From positions 1 to 47,004 of the forward strand of contig CAZDIA010000023.1 of assembly GCA_964505385.1 (NCBI GenBank): a DNA stretch of 47,004 nt, given 5' to 3'. Position numbers and translations under genes: made by a program. Numbering within the stretch: position 1 is the first letter of the stretch; every line of letters begins with the position of its first letter. This stretch comes from SLJN01 sp964505385. GTDB taxonomy: Bacteria; Bacteroidota; Rhodothermia; Balneolales; Natronogracilivirgulaceae. The notes under the pieces were generated by a model. The model made no database searches, was not told the origin of the DNA, and saw only the letters and a list, made by a program, of their open reading frames with translations. Shown in pieces: positions 28,201 to 35,798 of the stretch.

Positions 28201-28717
28201 GTTGTAATTCGATATAATAGTCCTCCCCAAACAATTCAAGATACCACTTGAATAGCTTTTTGGCCTCCTCTTCTCCGTTTTTTAGAATGAGCTGGTTGAT
28301 TTCACTTTGTACGCAACAAGTTGTTGCAATCAGCCCTTCACTGTGTTCGGCGAGCAATTCCCGGTCAATACGCGGTTTATAATATAGACCCTGAATGTAT
28401 CCTAATGATGAAAGCCGGGCCAGGTTGTGGTAGCCGGTCATATTTTTGGCAAGCAGCACCTGATGATATCGCTCCTTGGTGTCTTTCTCCGTCATGCGGG
28501 ATGGAGTTACATAAAACTCACATCCTATAACCGGTTTAACTCCCGCCTTTTTTGCCGAATTGACAAAATTCGGAACGCCAAACATGTTGCCGTGATCTGT
28601 AATTGCAAGCGCCGGCATCTCATACTCCACAGCTTTGGCAATCATTTTATCGACTGAGGCGGCTCCGTCAAGTAAACTGTATTGACTGTGGCAGTGAAGG
28701 TGGGAGAATTTGCACAT
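25244..28717 (-). CDS. dnaE: DNA polymerase III subunit alpha
   Basis: 1157-residue replicative polymerase, the same size as E. coli DnaE (1160). N-terminal PHP domain (KFSHLHCHSQYSLLDGAA, AITDHGNMFG), C-family polymerase core with the catalytic aspartates in PPDIDIDFDDSGR, YVGPGRGSAAGSVVAYCIGI, GIHAAGVIIAP, LYRPGPM and FGFNKSH-like YGFNKSHSAAYSVVAYQTAF, then helix-hairpin-helix and OB-fold regions (VSAAGIITQVKQVRDRKGRP). PHP metal ligands (HLHCH) appear intact, so a proofreading or pyrophosphatase role is possible in principle. The start is fixed by the conserved N-terminus. trxA follows downstream; nothing suggests decay. Confidence 0.97.
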   Translation of the reverse strand: MCKFSHLHCHSQYSLLDGAASVDKMIAKAVEYEMPALAITDHGNMFGVPNFVNSAKKAGVKPVIGCEFYVTPSRMTEKDTKERYHQVLLAKNMTGYHNLARLSSLGYIQGLYYKPRIDRELLAEHSEGLIATTCCVQSEINQLILKNGEEEAKKLFKWYLELFGEDYYIELQRHGLADQDKCNEVLINWSKEFGVKMICTNDSHYVDQRDSEAHDILLALQTNAELSDPNRFRFTDDNNELNKEFYIKPPDEMKQLFSDVPESVDNTNEIIDKVDDLDLSSELLLPHIKVPEQFKTMDEYLRDEAYKGARQRYGELSQDLQDRIEQELRIIKDMGFAGYFLIVQGFTSEARRRGVYVGPGRGSAAGSVVAYCIGIINIDPMKYDLLFERFLNPERVSPPDIDIDFDDSGRQQVIDYVVEKYGRDNVAQIVTYGTMKAKTAIRDVGRVLGVPLNEVNRIAKLFPEKPGLDTFGKVTNPEDNPDTAEEIKNLFEHEDSQIRKMMEFAKVLEGCPRQTGIHAAGVIIAPGNVYDYVPVALSKEKDVITQYDGPSAEDCGLLKMDFLGLKTLSVLKTAIHQVKENHGITYDLDDIPLDDTKTYELYQRGDTVGTFQFESDGMRKYLKELKPTSLEDLIAMNALYRPGPMQFIPQFIDRKHGREKVEYPHEKLKEILEPTFGIMVYQEQIMQTAQIIGNFTLGKADILRRAMGKKKMDVMQQMKEEFISGAAENDIGKQKAIEIFEIMEKFAQYGFNKSHSAAYSVVAYQTAFFKANYRAEYMAAVLTHNMNDIKKVSQFIEECNHMDIPVDPPNINTGRGNFVVKDGRIQYGLDAIKGVGTSAVAMIAEERLNNGEFSSLFDFTGRVDPRYCGKKMLESLIMAGAFDTLHPNRAQLLFNLDDAVNYGSKKQRDKKLNQASLFGGGEGAADQEAEPKLKEKEPFTNIEQLKQEREYIGFFLSGHPLDKYRDDIDLFCANSLKTEELEELGDKAPVSAAGIITQVKQVRDRKGRPFAFMTMEDDKGSIEVIAFSDVYDRHMNLLHPDNIVVVEGTVDTSRDSAKIIAKSLDRVENLREKNQNKIKLQLDLDTAELETDDLKRLSELFHQNRGNTHVSFKVYSKEAGNFDMNVRKYVIDPNDEFLRELRHMLGKERVRILKTSN

Positions 28718-28931
28718 ATCGCGATTTTTGATCGAAATTTTCTGTTCGTAATTACTGCGGGAATTTAATAAACATACTGCCTTAAAGAATGGGAAAATTC
28801 AGAGAATTTCAGACGGGCGGGTTTTGATATCAAATACTAAGAAAATCGATGGTTAGTCCATACACCAATCCGCGTTGTTAGAGATTTGGTTAAGGATGGG
28901 GTTCTAAAATCCGGAGAGCTTGTTTTGGATA

Positions 28932-29084
28932 TTATTTGCCGCGAACCGAATGCTTATGCCCTCTTTGCCGGAAATAGTCCAGTATCTCTTTGTCAGACTT
29001 TCCCTTCGTATCGGCCGCAATCCGATCCCGCTCTTTACGAACTGTTTTTACACAATCAAATTTTTTATCAGTTGTCGTCTTCAT
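28932..29084 (-). CDS. Small antitoxin-like protein (50 residues)
   Basis: Begins MKTTTDKKFDCVKTVRKERD and continues with KGKSDKEILDYFRQRG. The layout (KFDCVK, basic helix RxERDxI, short turn, then a second helix ending in YFR) is like small stand-alone proteins that often sit next to toxins in Bacteroidota and cyanobacteria, but no toxin partner is recognised on either side. Its ATG overlaps by 17 bp the end of another minus-strand open frame that finishes at 29068, as in a two-gene cassette. Codon use resembles the neighbours. It is too short for secure assignment; the coding call rests on pattern and the overlap. Confidence 0.5.
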   Translation of the reverse strand: MKTTTDKKFDCVKTVRKERDRIAADTKGKSDKEILDYFRQRGHKHSVRGK

Positions 29085-29151
29085 AATCAAAAGCTTCACG
29101 AGGGTTTCTTATTTCCAACGTTTGATATCCATCTAACATATTGATAAACAT
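29068..29151 (-). pseudogene. Possible remnant or tiny ORF overlapping the antitoxin-like gene
   Basis: A 27-residue frame from ATG 29151, MLDGYQTLEIRNPREAFDYE near its end, stopping at 29068-29070. The frame stays open further upstream to about 29250 without a good start, so this may be the 3' end of a decayed partner gene of the small ORF it overlaps. No family is recognised. Confidence 0.25.
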
Positions 29152-29268
29152 ATTTTTATTTATTTTATAACTTGTATTACTCAAATTTAAAACCTGACCC
29201 GCAGGATTATAGTTCAGAAAGTAACATTCGGCTCCAAATCATTTTTTTGTCGCGAAGCCGCAAATACA

Positions 29269-31047
29269 CTACCTACCGGATTGCCCCTTTCTGAGTATCC
29301 AGTTGTCAGGGTCGATTTCGACCTCCCTGTCTGTTGAACCAACAGATTTGGGTTCTGTGGTAATTTGAACAGTGTGCCGTTCATCTCCGTACGTAATTTT
29401 TACCGGCATCTCAAAAGGTTTATCTTCCGGTGTACTCCAATGGAGGTATTTTTCGCCGTTTCGCTCCTCTTTGATCAACTCCGGCAGCTCCGCGGAATAG
29501 AGGTATACATCAAAAAACCAGGTGTAATCTTCGCCTGTGATGTCCGCAATGAGATTGATATAATCATCCGTAGAGGCATAACGTGCCTGACTTCCATCCG
29601 TTACGGACTCCATTTCTTCGGTGGGATACGCCATGCGTCTGAGTGATTTCATCATATCCTCATCGCCCAATAGGTAGCGAAGCGTATGCAGCATCCATGC
29701 TCCTTTGAAATAGATGTCGCGGCCAACATAGGAATCGCGGGTTGATGCGGTTTTACGACTCGCAACCGGCTGTACATTATCAATGCGATTTCGCATCACC
29801 CGCATAAAATGATGGTATTGATCCTTCCCATGTAAATGTTCAGCATACAGTGGAGACATATACGTACCCATCCCTTCATGTATCCAGAAATCTTTCCAGT
29901 CAGCTACGCTCACAAGGTTTGCCCACCATTCATGAGCCAGCTCGTGATGATGCAGATCATCGAAACCGGAGTCGGTATCAAATGTAGTATCGTCCTCATA
30001 ACCGGCGCCATAGGCAATCAGGGTTTGATGCTCCATTCCGAAATATGGCGATTCCGCCACGCCGTATTTATCCGCCCGAAACGGATACGGGCCAAGAAGC
30101 TCCTCAAAATGGCGCATTTGTGATTTTATATCAGGGATTAAGTCGCGCGCTTTGTCTGCGTTTTCAGGTAATGCCCAAAAATAGAAAGGGATCATTTCCC
30201 CGGTTATACTTTCAATCTCTCTTTCGATCACTTCATACGGCCCGATGTTCACAGTAACCCCATAATCGTTGATCGGCGTGGAAACAAACCAGTCAAAAGT
30301 GCGTGTACCGTCCCCGTTATCATGTTCCTCTTTAAAACGGCCGTTAGACGCAGCAATCAAATCATCCGGTACGGTTACCGATATGGAAACCGAATCGGCC
30401 CTGTCGGATGGGTGATCCTTACCGGGCCACCAGATATTTGCGCCATCAACCTGACACGCGACGCCGATCCAGGGATCACCCTCATCGGTATAATCCCACA
30501 CAAACCCGCCGTCCCAGGGTGCGTTTTCAGCCACTCGCGGCTGCCCCTGATAGATGATTCTGATTTCAATATCATCTTCCGGCTGGAGTGTTTTTCCCGG
30601 GCTGATCCACAATTGTCCGCCCAGGTTTTGATAGCTTGCATGTTTCAGCGATTCCCCGTTCTGCTTGATAAAAAGCTGATCGATGGTGAAAGTGGTATCA
30701 AAATCCAAAACCAGCTCATCCGCCGGATGTACGATTTCGGCATAAGTGGCCGCATTTCCGGAGAGTGAACTGTCGGCCGGATCAAGACCGAAACTCAAAT
30801 CATAATAATGAACCTGATAGGCGGCCTGTTCAGCAATTAACTCGCCCCCCGAATCCATGATTTCGTAGTCTGTAGTAAAGTCTTCAGGCACCGGTATTTT
30901 CTTAGCAGCCTCCTCTTCCGGATAGTTTTCATCGAGTATCGTAGCATTATGATGTATATCCGAATCACCATTAAGGGATCTTTCTGCCGACGCACAAGAG
31001 GCGGCCGCGCACACAATCAGCGCGATAAAAAATAATGGAAATCTCAT
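29269..31047 (-). CDS. M1-family metallopeptidase lipoprotein (aminopeptidase)
   Basis: 592 residues. Lipoprotein signal peptide with lipobox AAASC (Cys18). N-terminal beta-saddle domain (about 75-270), then the catalytic thermolysin-like domain: zinc motif HELAH at 368-372 (HHHELAHEWW), third ligand E391 (WIHEGMGTY), and the exopeptidase motif present as FGMEHQT (about 337-342) rather than GAMEN, as in the leukotriene-A4-hydrolase-like and Bacteroidota branch. A C-terminal repair or helical domain of ERAP type is missing, making this a short M1 form. Expected to sit in the outer membrane or periplasm and trim N-terminal residues from peptides. It is followed by the small ORF cassette and preceded by folA with a 150-bp gap. 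Confidence 0.92.
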   Translation of the reverse strand: MRFPLFFIALIVCAAASCASAERSLNGDSDIHHNATILDENYPEEEAAKKIPVPEDFTTDYEIMDSGGELIAEQAAYQVHYYDLSFGLDPADSSLSGNAATYAEIVHPADELVLDFDTTFTIDQLFIKQNGESLKHASYQNLGGQLWISPGKTLQPEDDIEIRIIYQGQPRVAENAPWDGGFVWDYTDEGDPWIGVACQVDGANIWWPGKDHPSDRADSVSISVTVPDDLIAASNGRFKEEHDNGDGTRTFDWFVSTPINDYGVTVNIGPYEVIEREIESITGEMIPFYFWALPENADKARDLIPDIKSQMRHFEELLGPYPFRADKYGVAESPYFGMEHQTLIAYGAGYEDDTTFDTDSGFDDLHHHELAHEWWANLVSVADWKDFWIHEGMGTYMSPLYAEHLHGKDQYHHFMRVMRNRIDNVQPVASRKTASTRDSYVGRDIYFKGAWMLHTLRYLLGDEDMMKSLRRMAYPTEEMESVTDGSQARYASTDDYINLIADITGEDYTWFFDVYLYSAELPELIKEERNGEKYLHWSTPEDKPFEMPVKITYGDERHTVQITTEPKSVGSTDREVEIDPDNWILRKGQSGR

Positions 31048-31197
31048 TTCGGTATGTTAAGCAAATTCTGAGTGTTATTCAGGCTGAACAGATACTGACA
31101 AACAAACCTTATCATCCTGAGTTCTACACATCTTAACCTCTTTACTTCTTCGAACATTGGTTTGAAAGTAAAACATTGTAACATAGACCTATATAAA

Positions 31198-31668
31198 TCA
31201 GGAAATCCTTTCATAATCTACGAAAGTAAATCCGTGATGCTCTTCCCTGAATACCTCTTTCCATACCTTCCCGATCTGGTGGCGGTATTCCGGGAACCAA
31301 GTATCCCCCGGATAGTTAGCGTGGATGCGGGTTATCTCAAGCCGGTGCGCTCTGTTGATCGTCTGCCGGTATATCTGTGCACCACCGATGATATAGACTT
31401 TCTCTTCGGATTCCAGATGCTCAAGAGCCTTATCAACGGAATCAAAAGTTGTTACTCCGGAATAACTTCGGCTGGTCAGCACTATATTTTGCCGGCCTGG
31501 TAATGTTTTTTCGCCTAGCTCTTCGAAGACTCCTCTGCCCATGACCACAGAGTGACCCATAGTTCGCTTTTTGAAATGCTTAAGATCCTCCGGCAATCGC
31601 CATGGCAATCCCCCCTGATAACCGATTACCAAATCAGGATCATGCGCGGCGATTAATGCCAGGATCAT
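31198..31668 (-). CDS. folA: Dihydrofolate reductase
   Basis: 156 residues; reduces dihydrofolate to tetrahydrofolate with NADPH. The N-terminus MILALIAAHDPDLVIGYQGG with LPWRLPEDLKHFKKRTMGHS and VVMGRGVFEEL is the DHFR signature; LPGRQNIVLTS, VYIIGGAQIYRQ and TWFPEY follow in order. Length is standard. Start and stop overlap thyA by 4 bp (ATGA at 31665-31668), so thyA and folA are translationally coupled, fitting the need to recycle the dihydrofolate that ThyA makes. Confidence 0.96.
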   Translation of the reverse strand: MILALIAAHDPDLVIGYQGGLPWRLPEDLKHFKKRTMGHSVVMGRGVFEELGEKTLPGRQNIVLTSRSYSGVTTFDSVDKALEHLESEEKVYIIGGAQIYRQTINRAHRLEITRIHANYPGDTWFPEYRHQIGKVWKEVFREEHHGFTFVDYERIS

Positions 31669-32513
31669 ACCGCCACTTCAAATTTGATGGGTGGATGATG
31701 CTCGTAATCAATCAAGTTAAAATCATCCAAAGTAAGAGCATCCAATGGCTTATCCTCTATTTCCAGCTTCGGCAGCGGATAGGGTTCACGGCTGATTTGC
31801 TCCTGAAGGCCTTCTACGTGATTCTCATAAATGTGAGCGTCTACGATTGTATGAGCAAACACGCCGGGCTTGTGACCGGTAATTTGTGCAATTGCCATTG
31901 TAAGAGCGGAATAACATGCCAGATTAAAGGGAATTCCGAGAGCTATATCACCAGAGCGTTGAGTGAGATGGCAGTTCAGCCGGCCGTCGGTCACATTGAA
32001 AATATACATTACATGGCATGGCGGCAGCGCCTGTTGTCCAAGCAATCCCGGGTGCCAGGCGCTGACAACAATTCTGCGGCTGTTGGGGTCTGTTTTGAGC
32101 AGATGTATCGCTTTTTTGATTTGATCATACTCTTTTTTGACCATGCAGCTACGTTTGATGTTGCCGGCGATCCCCTCAAAACTGACTTCGTCCTCTTCAA
32201 AATAAGGGAACCTACGCCACAGCACGGGGTAAATCGGCCCGACATAACCGTCCTGGTCAGCCCATGCATCCCAGATATGGCAGTCATTAATATCCCGCAG
32301 CCAGCGAATGTGGTCTTCTCCGCGCAGATACCAGAGCAGCTCAAGAATCACGGAGCGAAAATTAACTTTTTTTGTTGTCAGCAGAGGGAATCCCTGCTCC
32401 AGATCAACCTTGTAGAATTCTGAAAACGATGATATCGTATCAATTCCGGTCCGGTTGGATTTCCAGACCCCGTTTTCCAATACACTTTCAACTAACTTCT
32501 TGTATGCTTCCAT
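31665..32513 (-). CDS. thyA: Thymidylate synthase
   Basis: Methylates dUMP to dTMP using methylene-tetrahydrofolate. ATG 32513 (MEAYKKLVESVLENGVWKSN) gives 282 residues and the normal N-terminus; an upstream ATG at 32564 would add 17 residues unlike the family. Signatures: TTKKVNFRSVILELLWYLRG, active-site Cys in QALPPCHVMY, CHLTQRSGDIALGIPFNLAC, YENHVEGLQEQISREPYPLP and the C-terminal IKFEVAV. folA overlaps the end by 4 bp. Confidence 0.97.
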   Translation of the reverse strand: MEAYKKLVESVLENGVWKSNRTGIDTISSFSEFYKVDLEQGFPLLTTKKVNFRSVILELLWYLRGEDHIRWLRDINDCHIWDAWADQDGYVGPIYPVLWRRFPYFEEDEVSFEGIAGNIKRSCMVKKEYDQIKKAIHLLKTDPNSRRIVVSAWHPGLLGQQALPPCHVMYIFNVTDGRLNCHLTQRSGDIALGIPFNLACYSALTMAIAQITGHKPGVFAHTIVDAHIYENHVEGLQEQISREPYPLPKLEIEDKPLDALTLDDFNLIDYEHHPPIKFEVAV

Positions 32514-32671
32514 ACCGGACTGATTTTTAAAATTAACGACCCCGGCTTCTACCCGATTCCGCATGTATTTGACACCTCAGAGCGGGATCATCTCACGCAC
32601 GTAAGGTAATATAAGGTTAATTGCAATATCAACCGGGATTCGGGATGTTTTCGGGCTAATATAATACATTG

Positions 32672-32955
32672 ATTAGAGTCTGAAGAAAACTCTAATATCT
32701 CGGTTCTGCTCGCCCCAAAATACTCATAAGGCTGTCCAAAAGTAAAATTTCGAAATTTGCAACTTAAAAAAGAAAACAGTCATCCCGGAAGGAAGCCGGA
32801 GGTACGACGGCTTGCTATCCGGGATGACGAGTGAATTATTTAAGTCAGCTATAGAAACTTTTTTCTTTTAGACAGCCTCACTGCGTTTACCTGGACTTCG
32901 CGCGCCTTGATCCTGGCGTTTTCTTAGAGAACTTAGAGTTTTTTCAGGGCACTAA
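32672..32955 (-). repeat. Intergenic repeat copy B (inverted relative to 40006-40155), interrupted
   Basis: Left part 32672-32727 aligns with the reverse complement of 40099-40155 (shared AAGAAAAC, AATATCT, GCTCG and CCCAAAA, with CTCAT at the end). The right part, about 32883-32955, aligns with the reverse complement of 40006-40074 (shared GGACTTCGCGCGCCTTGATC, TGGCG, TTTCTTAGAG and ACTTAGAGTTTT). The two halves are separated by the element at 32729-32878. No coding capacity. Confidence 0.75.
32729..32878. mobile_element. 150-bp MITE-like element inserted in repeat copy B
   Basis: Terminal inverted repeats AGGCTGTCCAAAAG (32729-32742) and CTTTTAGACAGCCT (32865-32878) match at 13 of 14 positions. 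Inside is a perfect 11-bp inverted repeat, GTCATCCCGGA (32779-32789) and TCCGGGATGAC (32818-32828). No transposase. The ends resemble those of IS-type elements, so it may be moved in trans. A target duplication could not be settled by eye. Confidence 0.65.
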
Positions 32956-33093
32956 GTAAACAACCATATATCACCGCAATTCAAAATTTTCTAATCTCCG
33001 GTTCGTAATTGAAAATTGATCTGTAACTGTATTTTCCTTTTTTGCTCTTACTGGCAGATGACAGACTCATAAAATCAACTGTGAAATCTATTT

Positions 33094-33891
33094 ATGAAAA
33101 CATCCTATAACGGAAAAGAAATTAAACCAAGCCGCAGCTTCGATGATCTCGTCGAGATCATGTATATACTTCGACGGGAATGCCCCTGGGACCGCAAGCA
33201 AACGCACGAGTCAATTAAAGACCTGATGGTTGAAGAGACTTATGAGGCCATTGAGGCAATTGATAAAAATGACATGGAAGCACTGAAGAAAGAACTGGGT
33301 GACATACTGCTTCATGTCGTTTTTCACAGTGAAATGGCAGATCAGGAAGGCAATTTCAATATCGGGGATGTGATCGAAGCGATACAAGATAAGCTGATCC
33401 GTCGTCATCCGCATGTATTTTCTGAAACTATGGCGGGCGATTCAGATTCGGTAAAGCAAAATTGGGAATCGCTGAAAATGAAAGAAAAGGAACGTAAGTC
33501 GGTACTTCAGGGAGTGCCGCCTACTCTACCCGGCTTGATCCGGGCGCAGCGTATGCAGGAAAAAGCGGGAGCTGTAGGGTTTGACTGGAAAAAGTGGCGG
33601 GAAGCATGGAAAAAACTCGAAGAGGAAATGAAGGAATTTAAAGACGCCGCCGACCACCAAACTCCGCAGGAAGCCAAAGATGAATTCGGTGATCTTCTCT
33701 TTTCAGTCGTAAATGTAGGCAGGCTGCTGGGATTGGATGCCGAAGACAGTCTCCGGCAGACGAATAATAAATTCCAGGAGCGCTTTGCATATATTGAAAG
33801 TAAACTTGCTGAACAAAACTTATCTCCTTCTGAGGTATCACTCGAGGAAATGGATCAGCTTTGGGATGAAGCCAAATCTGCAGGAAGTTAA
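33094..33891 (+). CDS. mazG: Nucleoside triphosphate pyrophosphohydrolase MazG
   Basis: 265 residues; hydrolyses (d)NTPs, including aberrant ones, to monophosphates. Two tandem MazG folds: the N-terminal one has CPWDRKQTHESIKDLMVEET, YEAIEAI, ELGDILLHVVFHSEMA and the EExxE/ExxD metal-binding pattern; the C-terminal one has EEEMKEFKDA, DEFGDLLFSVVNVGRLLGLD and ALR-like DSLRQTNNKFQERF. Length matches the family (about 263 in E. coli). It is transcribed alone, with no mazE/mazF or relA next to it. Confidence 0.94.
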   Translation: MKTSYNGKEIKPSRSFDDLVEIMYILRRECPWDRKQTHESIKDLMVEETYEAIEAIDKNDMEALKKELGDILLHVVFHSEMADQEGNFNIGDVIEAIQDKLIRRHPHVFSETMAGDSDSVKQNWESLKMKEKERKSVLQGVPPTLPGLIRAQRMQEKAGAVGFDWKKWREAWKKLEEEMKEFKDAADHQTPQEAKDEFGDLLFSVVNVGRLLGLDAEDSLRQTNNKFQERFAYIESKLAEQNLSPSEVSLEEMDQLWDEAKSAGS

Positions 33892-34204
33892 TATAAACCG
33901 ATATTTGCCGTTTTGTAAATCAGGTTTAGCGGCTCGATTTAAAATACGTTATAATATTGTTCAGTTTATTAATTAGAGGATAAAAAACGATTCCGTTTAC
34001 ATAAAAACTCATTCGGCTGCTTATACTTTTTTGTTGTTTAAATTGTTATTTAAAGGTTACTATTTTACAACTTAGGGTTCATTTAAATAAACCGACTTAG
34101 ATAGAATGAATGATATTGTTACCTGAAGAAGGACAAATACAGTATGTTTTCTATCAAATACAGTAACATAGAATCAGAATTTTCCACTACTTTTATTACG
34201 GCCA
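33892..34204. other. Intergenic region before the GH3-family gene
   Basis: About 310 bp, AT-rich. No gene, RNA or terminator recognised. A short direct repeat (CAAATACAGTA) occurs at about 34134 and 34158; its meaning is unknown. Confidence 0.4.
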
Positions 34205-35710
34205 ATGGCTCCATTCGGATTTATGCTTAATTATCTGGGCTCCCGACAAAGCGACACAAAAGAGGCTCAGCTCGCCAATCTACGGTCGATCATGGCAGCT
34301 AATAAGACGACTGAATTTGGTAAAAATCACCAGTTTCACCGGATTACCCGTCTTGAACATCTCAAACATTATGTGCCGCTACATGAATATGAGGACATCG
34401 AGCCCTACATTGAGCGGATGAAAAGCGGCGAAGCTGATGTACTGCTGAATGGCGTTATTCAGGATTATGCTGTGTCCGCCGGAACCACCGGCGCGGGTAA
34501 ACACATGCCATTGAACAAAGCCCGGATTGCCTCGGACCAACGCTTCATGCGTATGGTTTCACTCTCCTATCTTGCCCAAAGACCGAATATTTTTCCTTTC
34601 CTTGGCACCCACGTCAGCCTGCCGGGAGGTATTGATACACATGATGAGTTCCCGGATGTGAAACTCGGAGAAATCAGTGGTTATCTGGCCAAACATTCCC
34701 CGAAATGGTTATCCATTTTCCAGGTGAGATCACCTGACCTTATGATTAATGAGACTTTCGAAGATAAGTTCGAAAAGGCCCTTAATGAAGCGCTGGAAAA
34801 GGATGTGCGTCAAATCGCCGCTATTCCTTCCTGGATGCTTAAGTTTTTCCAGAAAGCGCTTGAACGCACCGGAAAATCTACTATAAAAGATGTGTGGCCG
34901 AATTTAAGATTGCTCATCTGTGGTGGTGAATCTCTTGCGACCTACAAGCCTCATTTCAAAGCTCTTTGCAAAGGCCTTGAGCTTGATTTTATGGAGACCT
35001 ACGGTGCTTCCGAAGGCTACTTCGCATTCTCCGACGATCTTGAAAGTGAAGACCTGAAACTGGTTACCGATAACGGCCTTTTTTATGAGTGGATTGAGGA
35101 CCCCAACAATCTGGATTGCGAGCTTAAAGAAGCTGAAACCATCCCTACATGGGAAGTTAAGCCGAATGTGCCGTACGCAATGGTAATCACCAATAATTCC
35201 GGGTTATACAGATACATACTTAATGACATTATTGAGTTTACTGATGTGGATAATCCAAGAATTAAAGTGCTCGGCCGGCTTAACGATATGCTTGACCAAT
35301 TCGGCGAAGCTCTTGAAGGCTGGGAAGCTGAAACCGCACTTAATGAAATTGCCGAAAAGCATAATGCCAAATACTCCATATTTACCGTAGGCGCAGCTCT
35401 CGACAGTGAAGACAGCCTTCCGCAGCATCACTGGTTTATTCAGTGGGTAAAGGCTCCGGAAGACCCGGAAACTTTTTTAAAGGAATTAGATCAAAAGCTT
35501 AAGGAGTTGAACCGGCATTATCATAACAGAAGAAACAGCGAAGCTATTGATTTTCCGAGGGCTTACTCTCTGAATAAGCAAATACTTGAAGATTGGAAAG
35601 AGAAGCACTTTAATTTGGGAGCGCAAACCAAAACTCCCAAAATGATCCAGGATTCTGACAAGCTTGAAGCGCTTCGCAATCTTTGCAGCAATCAGGAGTT
35701 GACTGCATAA
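34205..35710 (+). CDS. GH3 auxin-responsive promoter family protein (acyl-adenylating)
   Basis: 501 residues. Matches the bacterial GH3 family: KNHQFHRITRLEHLKHYVPL and YEDIEPYIERMKSGE (N-terminal block), the ATP-binding segment YAVSAGTTGAGKHMPLNKAR, LRLLICGGESLATYKP, DFMETYGASEGYFAFSDD, PNVPYAMVITNNSGLYRYIL, then IKVLGRLNDMLDQFGEALEG. The fold is that of adenylating enzymes which join acyl acids to amino acids in plants; the substrate of bacterial homologues is unknown. ATG 34205 gives a plausible N-terminus. It is a single gene ending at the bidirectional terminator shared with gltA. Confidence 0.9.
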   Translation: MAPFGFMLNYLGSRQSDTKEAQLANLRSIMAANKTTEFGKNHQFHRITRLEHLKHYVPLHEYEDIEPYIERMKSGEADVLLNGVIQDYAVSAGTTGAGKHMPLNKARIASDQRFMRMVSLSYLAQRPNIFPFLGTHVSLPGGIDTHDEFPDVKLGEISGYLAKHSPKWLSIFQVRSPDLMINETFEDKFEKALNEALEKDVRQIAAIPSWMLKFFQKALERTGKSTIKDVWPNLRLLICGGESLATYKPHFKALCKGLELDFMETYGASEGYFAFSDDLESEDLKLVTDNGLFYEWIEDPNNLDCELKEAETIPTWEVKPNVPYAMVITNNSGLYRYILNDIIEFTDVDNPRIKVLGRLNDMLDQFGEALEGWEAETALNEIAEKHNAKYSIFTVGAALDSEDSLPQHHWFIQWVKAPEDPETFLKELDQKLKELNRHYHNRRNSEAIDFPRAYSLNKQILEDWKEKHFNLGAQTKTPKMIQDSDKLEALRNLCSNQELTA

Positions 35711-35728
35711 ATTTGTCCCTCGTTATGC

Positions 35729-35766
35729 AAAAAAGCCCCGATAATCGTGATTATCGGGGCTTTTTT
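35729..35766. terminator. Bidirectional intrinsic terminator
   Basis: Very strong hairpin: AAAAAAGCCCCGATAAT at 35729-35745 pairs with ATTATCGGGGCTTTTTT at 35750-35766 over a 4-base loop. It lies between the ends of the convergent GH3 gene and gltA, with T-runs in both directions. Confidence 0.93.
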
Positions 35767-35798
35767 GATTTTGTAAATTAACTGCCTCCGGCAGCCTA

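Larger units (their letters stand above)
32565..33093. other. Intergenic region between thyA and mazG, filled by repeats
   Basis: About 530 bp between divergent genes. 32672-32955 is an intergenic repeat (copy B) split by a 150-bp MITE-like element, both listed separately. The remainder (32956-33093) should hold the mazG promoter; nothing clear is seen. Confidence 0.6.

Noticed and set aside
28886..29086. Plus-strand frame of 66 residues after dnaE
   Set aside because: It overlaps the minus-strand 50-residue ORF, whose sequence looks protein-like (amphipathic helices); the plus-strand product has no recognisable features.
30018..30041. Loss of the GAMEN motif in the M1 peptidase as evidence of inactivity
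   Set aside because: FGMEHQT is a known variant form in this branch, and the zinc motif HELAH and the third ligand are intact.
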